Assembly: GCA_001556025.1 (NCBI GenBank)
Contig: LSIB01000122.1
Coordinates: 53,623 to 117,622, forward strand
Length of the DNA: 64,000 nucleotides
Direction: 5' to 3'
Source: Rhizobiales bacterium CCH3-A5
GTDB lineage: Bacteria; Pseudomonadota; Alphaproteobacteria; Rhizobiales; Beijerinckiaceae
A program made the translations under genes and the position numbers. Under the pieces are notes generated by a model. The model was not told where the DNA came from, did no database searches, and worked only from the letters and a program-made list of their open reading frames with translations. Numbering within the stretch: the stretch's first letter is position 1; every line of letters begins with the position of its first letter. This document shows positions 26,309-35,832 of this stretch, piece by piece.

Positions 26309-27093
26309 CCGGCGAGGAGAGACTGGCGTCAGGCGCGGCCTTCCTGCTGGCGCAGTGGCGCGCCGGCACGAAATGCGAGACCATGCCGGAGAGTGTGCGG
26401 CCCGCCGACCGGCGGGAGGCCTATGCCATGCAGGCGCTGCTGGAGCGCTCCAGCCCCGAGGCGCTGTTCGGCTGGAAGATCGCGGCGACCAGCAAGGCGG
26501 GCCAGGCCCATATCGGCGTGGACGGGCCGCTGGCCGGACGCATACTCGCCGAGCGCGTGCTGGCTGACGGGGCGACGACCTCGCTCACCGGCAATGCGAT
26601 GCGCGTCGCCGAGGTCGAATTCGCTTTCCGCATGGCGCGGGACCTTGCTCCGCGCGAGGAGCCCTACAGCCAGGTCGAGGTGCTCGATGCTGTCGCGTCG
26701 CTGCACCCGGCGATCGAGGTGCCCGATAGCCGTTTCGCGGACTTCGTCAGCGCAGGCTATGTCCAGCTCGTCGCGGACAATGCCTGCGCCCATGAGTTCG
26801 TGCTGGGGACGAGCACGGGCGAGGAATGGCGCGGCCTGGATCTCGCGGCCTATCGGCCCGTTGCCCGGATGCCGGGTCGAGACGACCAAAGCGGGCTTGG
26901 CGCAAATGTGCTGGGCGATCCGCGCATCGCGCTGACCTGGCTCGCCAATGAACTGTCGGGGCTCGGCGTCACGCTCAAGGCCGGCGAGGTGGTCACGACG
27001 GGGACGTGCCTCGTGCCAATCGCGATTGCGCCCGGCGATGCGATCGAGGCGGATTTCGGGGCGCTGGGGCGCGTGGCGGTCAGCTTCGCCTGA
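26305..27093 (+). CDS. 2-keto-4-pentenoate hydratase (MhpD) / fumarylacetoacetase-like family protein
   Basis: 262 residues. Resembles 2-hydroxypenta-2,4-dienoate hydratases and 4-oxalocrotonate decarboxylases of meta-cleavage pathways: FGWKIAATSKAGQAHIGVDGPLAGRI, the metal-site acidic cluster VAEVEFAFRMARDL (about 97-110), and the late GEVVTTGTCLVPIAIAPGDAIEADFG. The ATGA overlap with the dehydrogenase gene shows that it belongs to the operon, although it is not an expected pimelate enzyme. It may hydrate an unsaturated keto acid formed from an aromatic or alicyclic precursor. Family secure, reaction unknown. Confidence 0.82.
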   Translation: MTGEERLASGAAFLLAQWRAGTKCETMPESVRPADRREAYAMQALLERSSPEALFGWKIAATSKAGQAHIGVDGPLAGRILAERVLADGATTSLTGNAMRVAEVEFAFRMARDLAPREEPYSQVEVLDAVASLHPAIEVPDSRFADFVSAGYVQLVADNACAHEFVLGTSTGEEWRGLDLAAYRPVARMPGRDDQSGLGANVLGDPRIALTWLANELSGLGVTLKAGEVVTTGTCLVPIAIAPGDAIEADFGALGRVAVSFA

Positions 27094-27172
27094 CCAGCGC
27101 GCGCGCTTTGTCATTGCGCCGCCATGCGAGCCCGCTTTGCTGCGCTGCGGAAGCGGCTGGCGGGAGGTTTTC

Positions 27173-28252
27173 GTGAGTTCGGGACTGTTTGCACTGCTCG
27201 ACGACATTGCGGGTCTCGCCAACGTCGCCGCCGCCGCGCTCGACGATGCGGCCTCGCAGGCCGCCAAGGCCAGCGCCAAGGCTGCCGGCATCGTCATCGA
27301 CGACGCCGCCGTGACGCCGCGCTATGCGGTGGGCTTCGCAGCCGACCGCGAACTGCCGATCATCTGGCGCATCGCCAAGGGCTCGCTGAAGAATAAGCTG
27401 CTGTTCCTGCTGCCGGCCGCGTTGGCGCTGACCCTGCTCGCCCCTTGGGCGATCACGCCGCTGCTGATGATCGGCGGCGTCTATCTCTGCTATGAAGGCG
27501 CGGAGAAGGTGCTCGAACTCGTCGTGCCGCATGCGCATGGCCATGACGAGACAGGCGCGGAGGTTCTCGACGCCTCGCAACTCGAGAACGAGAAGATCGC
27601 CGGCGCGATCAAGACCGATTTCATCCTGTCGGCCGAGATCATGGCGATCACGCTCGCCAGCGTCTCGGCCTCGTCGTTCTGGACGCAGGGGCTGGTGCTC
27701 GCCATCGTCGGCATCGGCATGACCCTCTTCGTCTATGGCATCGTCGCGCTGATCGTTAAGGCCGATGACGCCGGCGTCGCACTGGCGCAGAACGAACGGC
27801 CGGTGACCAGCCTGTTCAACCTGCTACGCGGCAGGCGGCTGGCCTCCTACACGACCTCGCCACGCGCCGCCGACCGGGCGCTTCGTCCGGTTACGCAGGG
27901 GTTTGGGCGCGGGCTCGTGCTCGGCATGCCGCATTTCCTGAAAGTGCTCAGCGCGGTCGGCACCGCCGCCATGCTCTGGGTCGGCGGCGGCATCATCATC
28001 CATGGTTTTGCCGGCTATGGATTTGCTGGGGCCGAGCATCTGATCCATGACGCGGCGGTGGCCGGCGGCCGGGCTATCGCCGCCGTCGGCGGGCTGGTCG
28101 AATGGCTTGTCACGGCCGCCTGCGCGGCTCTTCTCGGCCTGGTTGTCGGCGGCGTCGCCATCGTCGCCTTGCATTACGGCATAACGCCGATCCTGAAGAG
28201 GCTGAGAAAGACAGCGCCAAAACCCTCGATCGAGGGGCGCTCGCCGCACTGA
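27173..28252 (+). CDS. DUF808 family membrane protein
   Basis: 359 residues. It begins SSGLFALLDDIAGLANVAA, the usual opening of DUF808 (YedI-like) proteins, followed by ASKAAGIVIDDAAVTPRYAVGF. About five to six membrane helices lie between residues 75 and 340. GTG at 27173 has GGGAGG five bases upstream; the frame extends back into the hydratase gene but that stretch is not protein-like. The function of the family is unknown. It converges with the nitroreductase gene. Confidence 0.85.
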   Translation: MSSGLFALLDDIAGLANVAAAALDDAASQAAKASAKAAGIVIDDAAVTPRYAVGFAADRELPIIWRIAKGSLKNKLLFLLPAALALTLLAPWAITPLLMIGGVYLCYEGAEKVLELVVPHAHGHDETGAEVLDASQLENEKIAGAIKTDFILSAEIMAITLASVSASSFWTQGLVLAIVGIGMTLFVYGIVALIVKADDAGVALAQNERPVTSLFNLLRGRRLASYTTSPRAADRALRPVTQGFGRGLVLGMPHFLKVLSAVGTAAMLWVGGGIIIHGFAGYGFAGAEHLIHDAAVAGGRAIAAVGGLVEWLVTAACAALLGLVVGGVAIVALHYGITPILKRLRKTAPKPSIEGRSPH

Positions 28253-28267
28253 GCCTGGGCCAAAACG

Positions 28268-28957
28268 TCAGTCCAGCCAGCTCGTGAAACCTTCGACCGG
28301 CTCGCGCTCGGGCACCAGCCTGTTGGCTGGCGCGTCGGGATCGGCCTTGCCGATGGCGACGCCGCAGACCACGACCTCGCTTTCGGGGATGGCGAGTTCT
28401 CGGCGCACCACGGGGTGAAAGCGCGCGAAGATCGCCTGCGGGCAGGAATCGAGGCCGTGACCCTGCGCGGCGATCAGCAGCGTCTGCACGAACATGCCGA
28501 GATCGAGCCAGGAGCCGATTTCGAGATCGCGGTCGATCGTCACCATCAGCGCCACGGGCGCGCCGAAAAAGCGCAGGTTCGCGGCGCTCTGCCGCTTCAT
28601 GCCCGCGACATCGCCCTTGGTGACGCCGAGCAGGCCGTAGAGGTCCCAACCGACCTTGCGCCGGCGCGACTGGTAGGGCTCGCGGAAGGTTTCAGGGTAG
28701 TAGCGATACTCTTCCGCAGGCGGCAGTTCGGGCGAATCCAGCGCGGCGATCAGCGCCGGCTCCAGCCGCGCGCGGGTCTGCGGACCGAGCACCCGGACCT
28801 TCCAGGGCTGCATGTTGGTGCCGCTCGGCGACTGCGCGGCCAGCGCCAGCAGATGGCGCACCAACGCCGGGTCGACCGGGTCGGGCAGGAAGGCGCGGAC
28901 GGCGCGGCGGCGAAGAATGGCGGCGTCGACGGCATTAGCGGCGAGGGCTTCGCTCAT
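28268..28957 (-). CDS. Nitroreductase family protein
   Basis: 229 residues, FMN-dependent NAD(P)H oxidoreductase fold. The N-terminal [36 protein letters not shown] segment carries the flavin-phosphate arginines and the [10 protein letters not shown] motif, and the C-terminal [17 protein letters not shown] is typical. Related enzymes reduce nitroaromatics and quinones. Its ATG overlaps the lysS stop as ATGA, so it is translated with the lysyl-tRNA synthetase. Confidence 0.9.
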   Translation of the reverse strand: MSEALAANAVDAAILRRRAVRAFLPDPVDPALVRHLLALAAQSPSGTNMQPWKVRVLGPQTRARLEPALIAALDSPELPPAEEYRYYPETFREPYQSRRRKVGWDLYGLLGVTKGDVAGMKRQSAANLRFFGAPVALMVTIDRDLEIGSWLDLGMFVQTLLIAAQGHGLDSCPQAIFARFHPVVRRELAIPESEVVVCGVAIGKADPDAPANRLVPEREPVEGFTSWLD

Positions 28958-30669
28958 GCGTCTTTCCCTTCGCGCGCCGCCACGAACGCGGCGTGTTCGC
29001 TCACAAGTTCGCCGGCCAGCGCCTTGGCGATCAAGGCGCGCGTCTCCGGGATACCGTAGATGGCCACGAAGGAGCCGAAGCGTGGTCCCTGGTCCTCACC
29101 GAAGAGCACCTGATAGATCGCCTTCCACCACTCTCCCGAGACGCCGGGCCGCTCGGGCGTTGCGTTCTTGGCTGCGAGGTTCTGATAGCGCGGGATGACG
29201 CGGGCGACGTCGAGCGCCGCATCCTGGATCGTCTCGGCGCTCGCATCGGCCGGTAGCGCCGCCAGCGCCGCATCGAGGGCGGCGAAAGCCGCCCGCTCCG
29301 TTTCGTCAGGAAGGCGATAATTCTTTGCCGGCTTCACGAAATCGCGGAAATAGGTGATCGCGTAGCCGACCAGCGCGTCGAGCCGCGGATGGGTCGCGGG
29401 CGAGATCGCCGGGGAATAGCGCTGCAGGAAGCCCCACAGCACCGCCTTGTCCTCGGAATTCGCCACCGCGACGAGGTTCATCAGCAGGCTGAACGTCACC
29501 TGCGTCTTGGGCGCATTGTCGTCTGAACCAGACCCGATCAACTCCGGCTGCGGCGGCTCTCCGCCATGGATGTGAAAAACCGGGTTGCCGAGCCGGTTCT
29601 TCCAGTCCTGCTTCTCATACCCGGCGAGGAACTGCAGGTACTCGTCCGCCGCGCGCGGGATCACGTCGAAGTGCAGCTTCTTGGCCTCGCGCGGGCGGGA
29701 ATACATGTAGAGCGACAGGCTCTCCTCGCTGGCATAGGTCAGCCATTGGTCGATGGTCAGGCCGTTGCCCTTCGACTTCGAGATCTTCTGCCCGACCTCG
29801 TCGAGGAAGAGTTCGTAGACATAGTGCTGCGGCGCGGGTGCGCCGAGAATTTCGCAGATCTTGTCGTAGATCGGAGCGTTGGTCTGGTGGTCCTTGCCGA
29901 ACATCTCGAAATCGACGCCGAGCGCATACCAGCGCATGCCGAAATCCGGCTTCCATTGCAGCTTCACATGGCCGCCGGTGACCGGCAGCGTTGTTTCCCT
30001 CCCGTCCTCGTCGGCGAAAGTGATGGTGCCGGCCTTCGCATCGACCGCTTTCATCGGCACGTAGAGCACGCGGCCGGTGGTCGGCGAGATCGGCAGGAAG
30101 GGCGAATAGGTCGCCTGCCTCTCCGCCCCCAGCGTCGGCAGCATCACGGCCATGATCTGGTCATAGCACTCGGCGGCGCGGATCAGCGCCGCGTCGAACT
30201 TGCCGGACTTGTAGTAGTCGGTGGCGCTGGCGAATTCGTAGTCGAAGCCGAAGGTGTCGAGGAAGCGGCGCAGCATCGCGTTGTTGTGGTCGCCGAAGCT
30301 GGCATAGTCGCCGCCGAACGGGTTGGGCACCGCGGTCAGCGGCTTGTGCAGATGTGGCTCCAGCAGGGCGCGGTCCGGCACGCCGTCGGGGATCTTGCGC
30401 ATCCCGTCCATGTCGTCTGAAAAGCAGAGCAGCCGCGTCGGTACCGCTCCTTGTGTCAGCACATGGAAGGCGTGGCGCACCATGGAGGTGCGCGCGACCT
30501 CGCCGAAGGTGCCGATATGCGGCAGTCCCGACGGGCCGTAGCCGGTCTCGAACAGAACCTCCTTCTTGCCCGATTTCCCGATCCGCGCGACCAGCTTGCG
30601 TGCTTCCTCGAACGGCCAGGCGGCCGAACGCTGGGCGGCGTCCACAAGGGCGGGGTCGAAGGCGGGCAT
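28954..30669 (-). CDS. lysS: Class I lysyl-tRNA synthetase
   Basis: 571 residues. It charges tRNA-Lys. This is the class I (archaeal-type) enzyme, recognised by the Rossmann-fold HIGH equivalent [10 protein letters not shown] (45-54) and the KMSKS equivalent KISKSKGNG (295-303), not the class II fold found in E. coli. Class I LysRS is common in alphaproteobacteria. The long alpha-helical C-terminal domain (about 390-571) is complete. It is divergent from the M20 amidohydrolase gene across 180 bases in which I see no clear regulatory element. Confidence 0.95.
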   Translation of the reverse strand: MPAFDPALVDAAQRSAAWPFEEARKLVARIGKSGKKEVLFETGYGPSGLPHIGTFGEVARTSMVRHAFHVLTQGAVPTRLLCFSDDMDGMRKIPDGVPDRALLEPHLHKPLTAVPNPFGGDYASFGDHNNAMLRRFLDTFGFDYEFASATDYYKSGKFDAALIRAAECYDQIMAVMLPTLGAERQATYSPFLPISPTTGRVLYVPMKAVDAKAGTITFADEDGRETTLPVTGGHVKLQWKPDFGMRWYALGVDFEMFGKDHQTNAPIYDKICEILGAPAPQHYVYELFLDEVGQKISKSKGNGLTIDQWLTYASEESLSLYMYSRPREAKKLHFDVIPRAADEYLQFLAGYEKQDWKNRLGNPVFHIHGGEPPQPELIGSGSDDNAPKTQVTFSLLMNLVAVANSEDKAVLWGFLQRYSPAISPATHPRLDALVGYAITYFRDFVKPAKNYRLPDETERAAFAALDAALAALPADASAETIQDAALDVARVIPRYQNLAAKNATPERPGVSGEWWKAIYQVLFGEDQGPRFGSFVAIYGIPETRALIAKALAGELVSEHAAFVAAREGKDA

Positions 30670-30849
30670 GATGCGAATGATCCTCGCGATGATGAAAAGA
30701 ATGCATTGTGTTGTGCGATGCCCGGCTTTGGCAGATCGCGCCGGGCGGCGTCAATGCGCGCTGCGGGCGGACGCCATCTGCTGCGGCGGGTTGCCGATGC
30801 TCGCTACGGGTATAGGCTGACGCCTGACCAGCCTCGAAGGAACACAGTC

Positions 30850-31998
30850 TTGGATCGCGACCTGCACGACACGCTGACCCAATGGCGCCGGCATCTGCAC
30901 GCCCATCCGGAGCTTGGCCGCTTCGAGGCGCAGACCAGCGCCTTCGTCCAGCAGAAATTGACCGAACTCGGTGTGCCCTTCGTCGGCGGGGTCGGCGGCC
31001 ATGGCGTGGTGGCGACGCTGACGCGGCCGGGCTCGAACCGCTCGGTCGGCCTGCGCGCCGACATGGACGCGCTGCCGATCGCCGAGGCCAACGACTTAGC
31101 CTACAAATCCCGCACGCCCAATGTGATGCATGCCTGCGGCCATGACGGACACACCGTCTCGCTGCTTGGGGCGGCGGCGCTTCTGTCGCGCGACGAGAGC
31201 TGGAGCGGCACGGTGCAACTCGTCTTCCAGCCGGCCGAGGAAGGGGCGGGCGGGGCGCTGGCGATGCTGGCGGACGGCGTCCTCGAGCGCTTTCCGATGG
31301 AGCGCATTTTCGCTCTGCACAACTGGCCGGGTCTCGAGGCCGGCGCCATCGCCGTTCATCGCGGGCCGGTGATGTCGGAGCCCGGGCGCTTCAAGATCAC
31401 GCTGGAGGGCACGGCCGGCCACGCCGCGCTGCCCGACCTGACGCGCGATCCGATCGTCGCCATGGGCCATCTCATCGTCGCGCTGCAGACGGTGGTGGCG
31501 CGGAACGTCGATCCGATGGACTCCGCTGTCGTCTCGATCGGGCAGGTGCATGGCGGGGCGGCCTCCAACCAGATCCCGACCAGCGTCTTTATCGAAGGCA
31601 CCTTCCGCACCTTCGCGCCCGCCGTGCGAGACCGCGTGCTGGCACGGATCAACGGCATCGCGCAGAACATCGCCGCGACCTTCGAGATGACGGCGCAGGT
31701 CGAGACGACGCATGGGGTGGCGACGGTCAATACGGCGGCCGAGGAGGACATCGCCGCCGCCGCAGGCGCGGCCGCTGGCCTCGTCGTCCGGCGCGATCTG
31801 AGGGCCAGCACCACCGGCGAGGACTTCGCGCATTTCCTCGAGCGCCTGCCCGGCTGCTACATCTGGATCGGCAACGGGCCGGTGAAGGATGGCGGCGAAT
31901 TGCACAACGACCGCTACGACTTCAACGACGCGATCCTGCCGGCAGCGTCCGGCTGGATGGCGGCCGTGGCGAAGCAGGCATTGGCCACGGCGGGCTGA
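30850..31998 (+). CDS. M20 family amidohydrolase (hippurate / N-acyl-amino acid hydrolase type)
   Basis: 382 residues, cytoplasmic metallopeptidase fold. Metal-site motifs are GLRADMDALPI (about 68-77), HACGHDGH (94-101) and the catalytic PAEEGAGG (128-135); the dimerisation domain contains GTAGHAALP. It probably releases an amino acid or aromatic acid from an N-acyl amide. A TTG at 30850 with AAGGA nine bases upstream gives the conserved N-terminus DLHDTLTQWRRHLHAHPELG; no ATG is well placed. It converges with an amino-acid-type binding protein gene, three bases between stops. Confidence 0.9.
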   Translation: MDRDLHDTLTQWRRHLHAHPELGRFEAQTSAFVQQKLTELGVPFVGGVGGHGVVATLTRPGSNRSVGLRADMDALPIAEANDLAYKSRTPNVMHACGHDGHTVSLLGAAALLSRDESWSGTVQLVFQPAEEGAGGALAMLADGVLERFPMERIFALHNWPGLEAGAIAVHRGPVMSEPGRFKITLEGTAGHAALPDLTRDPIVAMGHLIVALQTVVARNVDPMDSAVVSIGQVHGGAASNQIPTSVFIEGTFRTFAPAVRDRVLARINGIAQNIAATFEMTAQVETTHGVATVNTAAEEDIAAAAGAAAGLVVRRDLRASTTGEDFAHFLERLPGCYIWIGNGPVKDGGELHNDRYDFNDAILPAASGWMAAVAKQALATAG

Positions 31999-32001
31999 TC
32001 C

Positions 32002-32832
32002 TCAAAAGGGGCTGACCGGGAAGAAGCGCAGGAACAGCCGCGCATAAGTCCCGTCGTCGCGCAGCGCCTGCAGGGCGTAATCGAGGCCGCGTTTGAGGGC
32101 TGGGTCGTCCTTGCGCAGCAGGAAGGCGACGCCCTCGCCGAAATAGCGGCTCTCCAGAAAGGGGCCGCCGCTGAAGGCGAGGTCGCGGCCGGCGGTTCCG
32201 GCGAGCTGGAGCGACAGCGCGACACCGTCGCCGAAGACATACTCCGCGTCGCCGCTGCGCAGCGCCGCCAGCGCGGCTGCGGGATTGGCCGCCTCGCGGC
32301 GCTGCACGAAGGGCAGGAGCTGGTCGAGATAGGCCTGATGCGCGGTGCCCGACACGACCGCGACGCGCTTGCCGCGCAGGCTGGCAGTGTCGAGCTCGCC
32401 CGAGGCGTTGCCGCGCGTCGTGACGAAGCGGGCCGTGCCGCGAAAATAGAGGTGGCTCGCGGCAAAGCGCGTTCTGAGCGGCGGCGTCAGATTGATCGCT
32501 GCGGCGAGCACGTCGCCGCGCCCCTCGGCAAGCGAATCCAGCAGCGTGTCGAAGCGGCGCGCCTGAATGGTGCAGCTCCAGGCCATTTTTTCGCAGACGG
32601 CGCGGGCGAGTTCAACCGAGAATCCCGTCAGCCCGCCATCGGCTGCCGGGAAATGCAGCGGCGGATACTCGTCGTCGGTCAGGAAGCGCACGACGCGCGG
32701 CGGGCCGGGCTCGGGCCGATCCATGCGGATGCGGGGGTCCCAGAAATCGGGGATGGTGGGACGGGTCTGGGCGAAGGCGGCGGCCGTCGTGAGAAACAGA
32801 ATGCCCAAGACAAGACCTGCGAACCGCATCAT
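32002..32832 (-). CDS. Amino acid-type ABC substrate-binding protein (SBP_bac_3), orphan
   Basis: 276 residues. The signal peptide MMRFAGLVLGILFLTTAAAFAQ is followed by an extracellular solute-binding protein family 3 domain: VVRFLTDDEYPPLHFPAADGGLTGFSVELARAVCEKM, then LRGKRVAVVSGTAHQAYL and a C-terminal YALQALRDDGTYARLFLRFF. Two adjacent ATG codons (32832 and 32829) are possible starts. No permease or ATPase gene adjoins it, so it may feed a distant transporter or act in sensing. Upstream lies a 217-base gap filled by paired repeats. Confidence 0.85.
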   Translation of the reverse strand: MMRFAGLVLGILFLTTAAAFAQTRPTIPDFWDPRIRMDRPEPGPPRVVRFLTDDEYPPLHFPAADGGLTGFSVELARAVCEKMAWSCTIQARRFDTLLDSLAEGRGDVLAAAINLTPPLRTRFAASHLYFRGTARFVTTRGNASGELDTASLRGKRVAVVSGTAHQAYLDQLLPFVQRREAANPAAALAALRSGDAEYVFGDGVALSLQLAGTAGRDLAFSGGPFLESRYFGEGVAFLLRKDDPALKRGLDYALQALRDDGTYARLFLRFFPVSPF

Positions 32833-32913
32833 GCCTGCATCTGGCGGCAGGGAGGCATTGCGATCAAGAGGTTTTGTCTGGGAGCTGCTACGGCAGGCGA
32901 CACAAGGCGCGAC

Positions 32914-33066
32914 GAACCCCTCTCCCGGAGGGAGAGGGGCAGGGGTGAGGGGAAGGACGTTCTCCGCATGAGGCGCGACTGACCGCAGCACCGGTCGGGG
33001 CGGATGCTTCGCTGGTCCAACGTCCGTCACCTCACCCCTGCCCCTCTCCTTACAGGAGAGGGGTTC
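32914..33066. repeat. Pair of inverted GAACCCCTCTCC repeats, one running into uxuB
   Basis: Left copy 32914-32959 (starts GAACCCCTCTCC and contains AGAGGGGCAGGGGTGAGG) and right copy 33021-33066 are inverted relative to each other and match over about 45 bases. Each copy is itself a hairpin (CCCCTCTCC / GGAGAGGGG). The right copy includes the last codons and TAA stop of the fructuronate reductase gene. Confidence 0.85.
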
Positions 33067-34552
33067 CTCGCGCTTGACCTTGTAGCGACAGCCCTGCCGC
33101 CGTCGCCTTCGCGCCCTTGTCGAACAGCATCGCCAGATGCGTCTCCACAGCGCTTGTGAAGCGCTCCTCGCGCGGCAGATCCGTACCAAAAATGCTCTCG
33201 ATGCCGAGCAGGGCCGTGCTGAGCGCTCTGGCGTTGCGGCCAGCGCCGGCCGCCCGCCTCGCGAACTCGGCGGCCAGCGGGTCCTTGACGTCGATCGCCG
33301 CGCCAGTCTCGTCCGTTCCCTGCACATAGCGCATCCAGGCAGCGACGCCGAGTGCGAGATGGGCGATCGGCGCGCCCGCCGTCAGCCGGTCGCGGATCGT
33401 ACCGAGCAGGCGTTGGGGCAGCTTCTGCGAGCCGTCCATGGCTATCTGCCAGGTGCGGTGCCGGATCGCCGGGTTCTGGAAGCGGGTCAGCAGCGCGGAC
33501 GCGTAATCGGCCAGCGCCACGCCCTGCGGGGCCGGTACGGTGGGGATGATCTCGCCCCACAGGCCTTGCAGGAAGCGGGCGAAGACGGGGTCGTTGCTCG
33601 CCTGCGAAACCGTCTCGTGGCCTGCGAGATAGCCGAGATAGGCCAGCGAGGAATGCGCGCCGTTGAGCATGCGCAGCTTCATGAACTCGAACGGCGCGAC
33701 CTCCGACACCATCTGGGCGCCCACCCCGTCCCAGGCCGGGCGGCCGGCAACGAAGCGATCCTCGATCGCCCATTGCCGAAACGGCTCGCCGATGACGGGA
33801 GCGGCGTCGTGCAAGCCGAGCAAGCCCTCGACTTCCGCGATGTCGACCTCGGTCGTGGCGGGCACGATCCGGTCGACCATTGTGCAGGGGAATGCGCCGT
33901 TGGCTGCGATCCACTGGCTCAGCCCATCATCGGACAAGGCCGCGAAGTCGCCCACCAGCCCGCCAAGCACATTGCCGTTATGGGGGAGATTGTCGCAGCA
34001 GAGCACGGTGAAGGGGCCAAGGCCCGCATCGCGGCGCGCTTTCAGGCCGGCGACGATAATGCCGACGGCCGAACGCGGCGCGAGCGGATTTGCGATGTCG
34101 TGGACGATGTCGGGGTGCTTGGCTTTCAGCCTCCCGGTCGCGGGATCGTGGCAGTAGCCCTTCTCGGTCACGGTCAGCGAGACGATCTTCGTGTCGGCCA
34201 AAGCGAGGCGGGCGATCAGCGCGGCGGGATTCTCCGGTGCGACCAGCACATCGCGCACGGAGCCGATGATGCGCAGTTCCGGCCCGGCGGGGCTGCGCTT
34301 CAGCAGGGTGTAGAGTCCGTCCTGCGGCTTCAGCCGGTCGCGCTGGTCGGGCCGCTGCAGGCTCGCGCCGATGATGCCCCACTCGCCGAATTCCCGCTCC
34401 AGCGCGTCCTCGGTGTATTCCGCGAGATGCCCACGCGCGAAGGCGCCCAGGCCGAGATGGACGATCCCTGGCCTGAGCGCCGAGCGGTCGTAGGCCGGGC
34501 GTCGGATCGCGGCGGGGAGGGCGGGCAGCGTCGCGGTTGAGAGGCGGGTCAT
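33050..34552 (-). CDS. uxuB: D-mannonate oxidoreductase / fructuronate reductase (mannitol dehydrogenase family)
   Basis: 500 residues. It reduces D-fructuronate to D-mannonate with NADH, between UxaC and UxuA. The N-terminal Rossmann region GIVHLGLGAFARGHLAEY, TVTEKGYCHDPATG and the active-site segment FEFMKLRMLNGAHSSLAYLGYLAGH (about 283-307) match long-chain polyol dehydrogenases. ATG 34552 overlaps the dctM stop as ATGA. The same frame is open far upstream through the TRAP genes but those are read in other frames. The extreme C-terminus RGTPLL is encoded by an intergenic repeat. Mannitol 2-dehydrogenase is the alternative; the uronate context favours UxuB. Confidence 0.9.
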   Translation of the reverse strand: MTRLSTATLPALPAAIRRPAYDRSALRPGIVHLGLGAFARGHLAEYTEDALEREFGEWGIIGASLQRPDQRDRLKPQDGLYTLLKRSPAGPELRIIGSVRDVLVAPENPAALIARLALADTKIVSLTVTEKGYCHDPATGRLKAKHPDIVHDIANPLAPRSAVGIIVAGLKARRDAGLGPFTVLCCDNLPHNGNVLGGLVGDFAALSDDGLSQWIAANGAFPCTMVDRIVPATTEVDIAEVEGLLGLHDAAPVIGEPFRQWAIEDRFVAGRPAWDGVGAQMVSEVAPFEFMKLRMLNGAHSSLAYLGYLAGHETVSQASNDPVFARFLQGLWGEIIPTVPAPQGVALADYASALLTRFQNPAIRHRTWQIAMDGSQKLPQRLLGTIRDRLTAGAPIAHLALGVAAWMRYVQGTDETGAAIDVKDPLAAEFARRAAGAGRNARALSTALLGIESIFGTDLPREERFTSAVETHLAMLFDKGAKATAAGLSLQGQARGTPLL

Positions 34553-35829
34553 TTGAACAGGGCCGGCAGCCAGAGCGAGAAGGCAGGTACATAGGTCACC
34601 AGCAGCAGCACCGCGACGCTCGCGCCGTAGAACGGCCAGATCGTGCGCATGCTTTCGCTGATCGAGACCTTGCCGATGGCGCAGGCGACGAATTGCACCG
34701 AGCCGACCGGCGGCGTGTTGAGGCCAATGCCGGCGTTGAGGATCAGGATCACGCCGAAATGGACCGGGTCGATGCCGATCGCCTTGACCACCGGCAGGAA
34801 GATCGGCGTGCAGATGATGATCATCGGCGCCATGTCCATGAAGGTGCCGAGCACCAGCAGGATCAGGTTGATCAGCAGCAGGATCGCGATCGGATTGTCC
34901 GAGATCGACCGCATCAGCTCGATCGTGGCGGCCGGAACCTGCAGGAAGGCCATCAGCCAGCCGAAGGAGGAGGCCGCGCCGATTACCAGCAGCACCATCG
35001 CCGTGGTCCGCACCGCGCCGAGCGTGGCATGCATGAAGCCGTGCCAGTCGAGCTCGCGATAGACGAAGATCGTGACGAAAAGCGCGTAGATCACGGCGAC
35101 GCAGGAGGATTCGGTCGCGGTGAAGACGCCCGAGCGAACGCCGCCGAAGATGATGCCGATCAGCAGGATGCCGGGCGCGGCGGCGACGAAGAACCGCGCT
35201 ACCGCCATGAAGCCAGGGAAGACGTCGGCGGGATAGCCGCGCCTGACCGCGACCGCCCAGGCCGCGACCATCAGGGCGAGGCAGAGCATCAGGCCAGGGA
35301 TGACGCCGGCGGTAAACAGGTCCGCGATCGAGATCGTGCCGCCCGCGGCAAGAGAATAGATGATCATGTTGTGCGAGGGCGGGATCAGCAGCGCGATGAT
35401 CGCGGCATTGGCCGTAACGTTGACCGCGTAGTCGGGCGCATAGCCGCGCTTGACCATCTGCGGGATCATGATACCGCCGACGGCGGACGCATCCGCCACG
35501 GCCGAACCGGAGATGCCGCCGAAGAGCGTGCAGGTGATGACGTTGACCTGGCCCAGCCCCCCGCGCAGATGGCCGACGAGCGAGGAGGCGAACTGGATCA
35601 GCCGGTCGGCGATGCCGCCCCGGATCATCAAATCGCCCGAATAGATGAAGAACGGGATCGCCAGCATGGCGAAGGCGTTCATGCCGGTCGACATCTGCTG
35701 GAAGACCACCACGGGCGGGATGCCGAGATACAGCACCGTCGCCATGGAGGAGAGGCCGAGGCAGAACGCCACCGGCACGCCGGTGAGCAGCAGCAGCGAA
35801 AACGAGACGAAGAGGATCGTGATGGCCAT
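34549..35829 (-). CDS. dctM: TRAP transporter large permease DctM
   Basis: 426 residues, about twelve membrane helices. The DctM signatures are PFFIYSGDLMIRGGIADRLIQFA, FGGISGSAVADASAVGGIMIPQMVKRGY and the C-terminal NAGIGLNTPPVGSVQFVACAIG. It drives sodium- or proton-coupled uptake of an organic acid delivered by DctP. It starts three bases after dctQ and overlaps uxuB. The neighbouring genes imply hexuronate or unsaturated uronate as substrate. Confidence 0.94.
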   Translation of the reverse strand: MAITILFVSFSLLLLTGVPVAFCLGLSSMATVLYLGIPPVVVFQQMSTGMNAFAMLAIPFFIYSGDLMIRGGIADRLIQFASSLVGHLRGGLGQVNVITCTLFGGISGSAVADASAVGGIMIPQMVKRGYAPDYAVNVTANAAIIALLIPPSHNMIIYSLAAGGTISIADLFTAGVIPGLMLCLALMVAAWAVAVRRGYPADVFPGFMAVARFFVAAAPGILLIGIIFGGVRSGVFTATESSCVAVIYALFVTIFVYRELDWHGFMHATLGAVRTTAMVLLVIGAASSFGWLMAFLQVPAATIELMRSISDNPIAILLLINLILLVLGTFMDMAPMIIICTPIFLPVVKAIGIDPVHFGVILILNAGIGLNTPPVGSVQFVACAIGKVSISESMRTIWPFYGASVAVLLLVTYVPAFSLWLPALFK

Positions 35830-35832
35830 AAT

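Noticed and set aside
32914..33066. Repeat pair as a CRISPR array
   Set aside because: Only two copies, inverted to each other, each self-complementary, no regular spacers and no cas genes.
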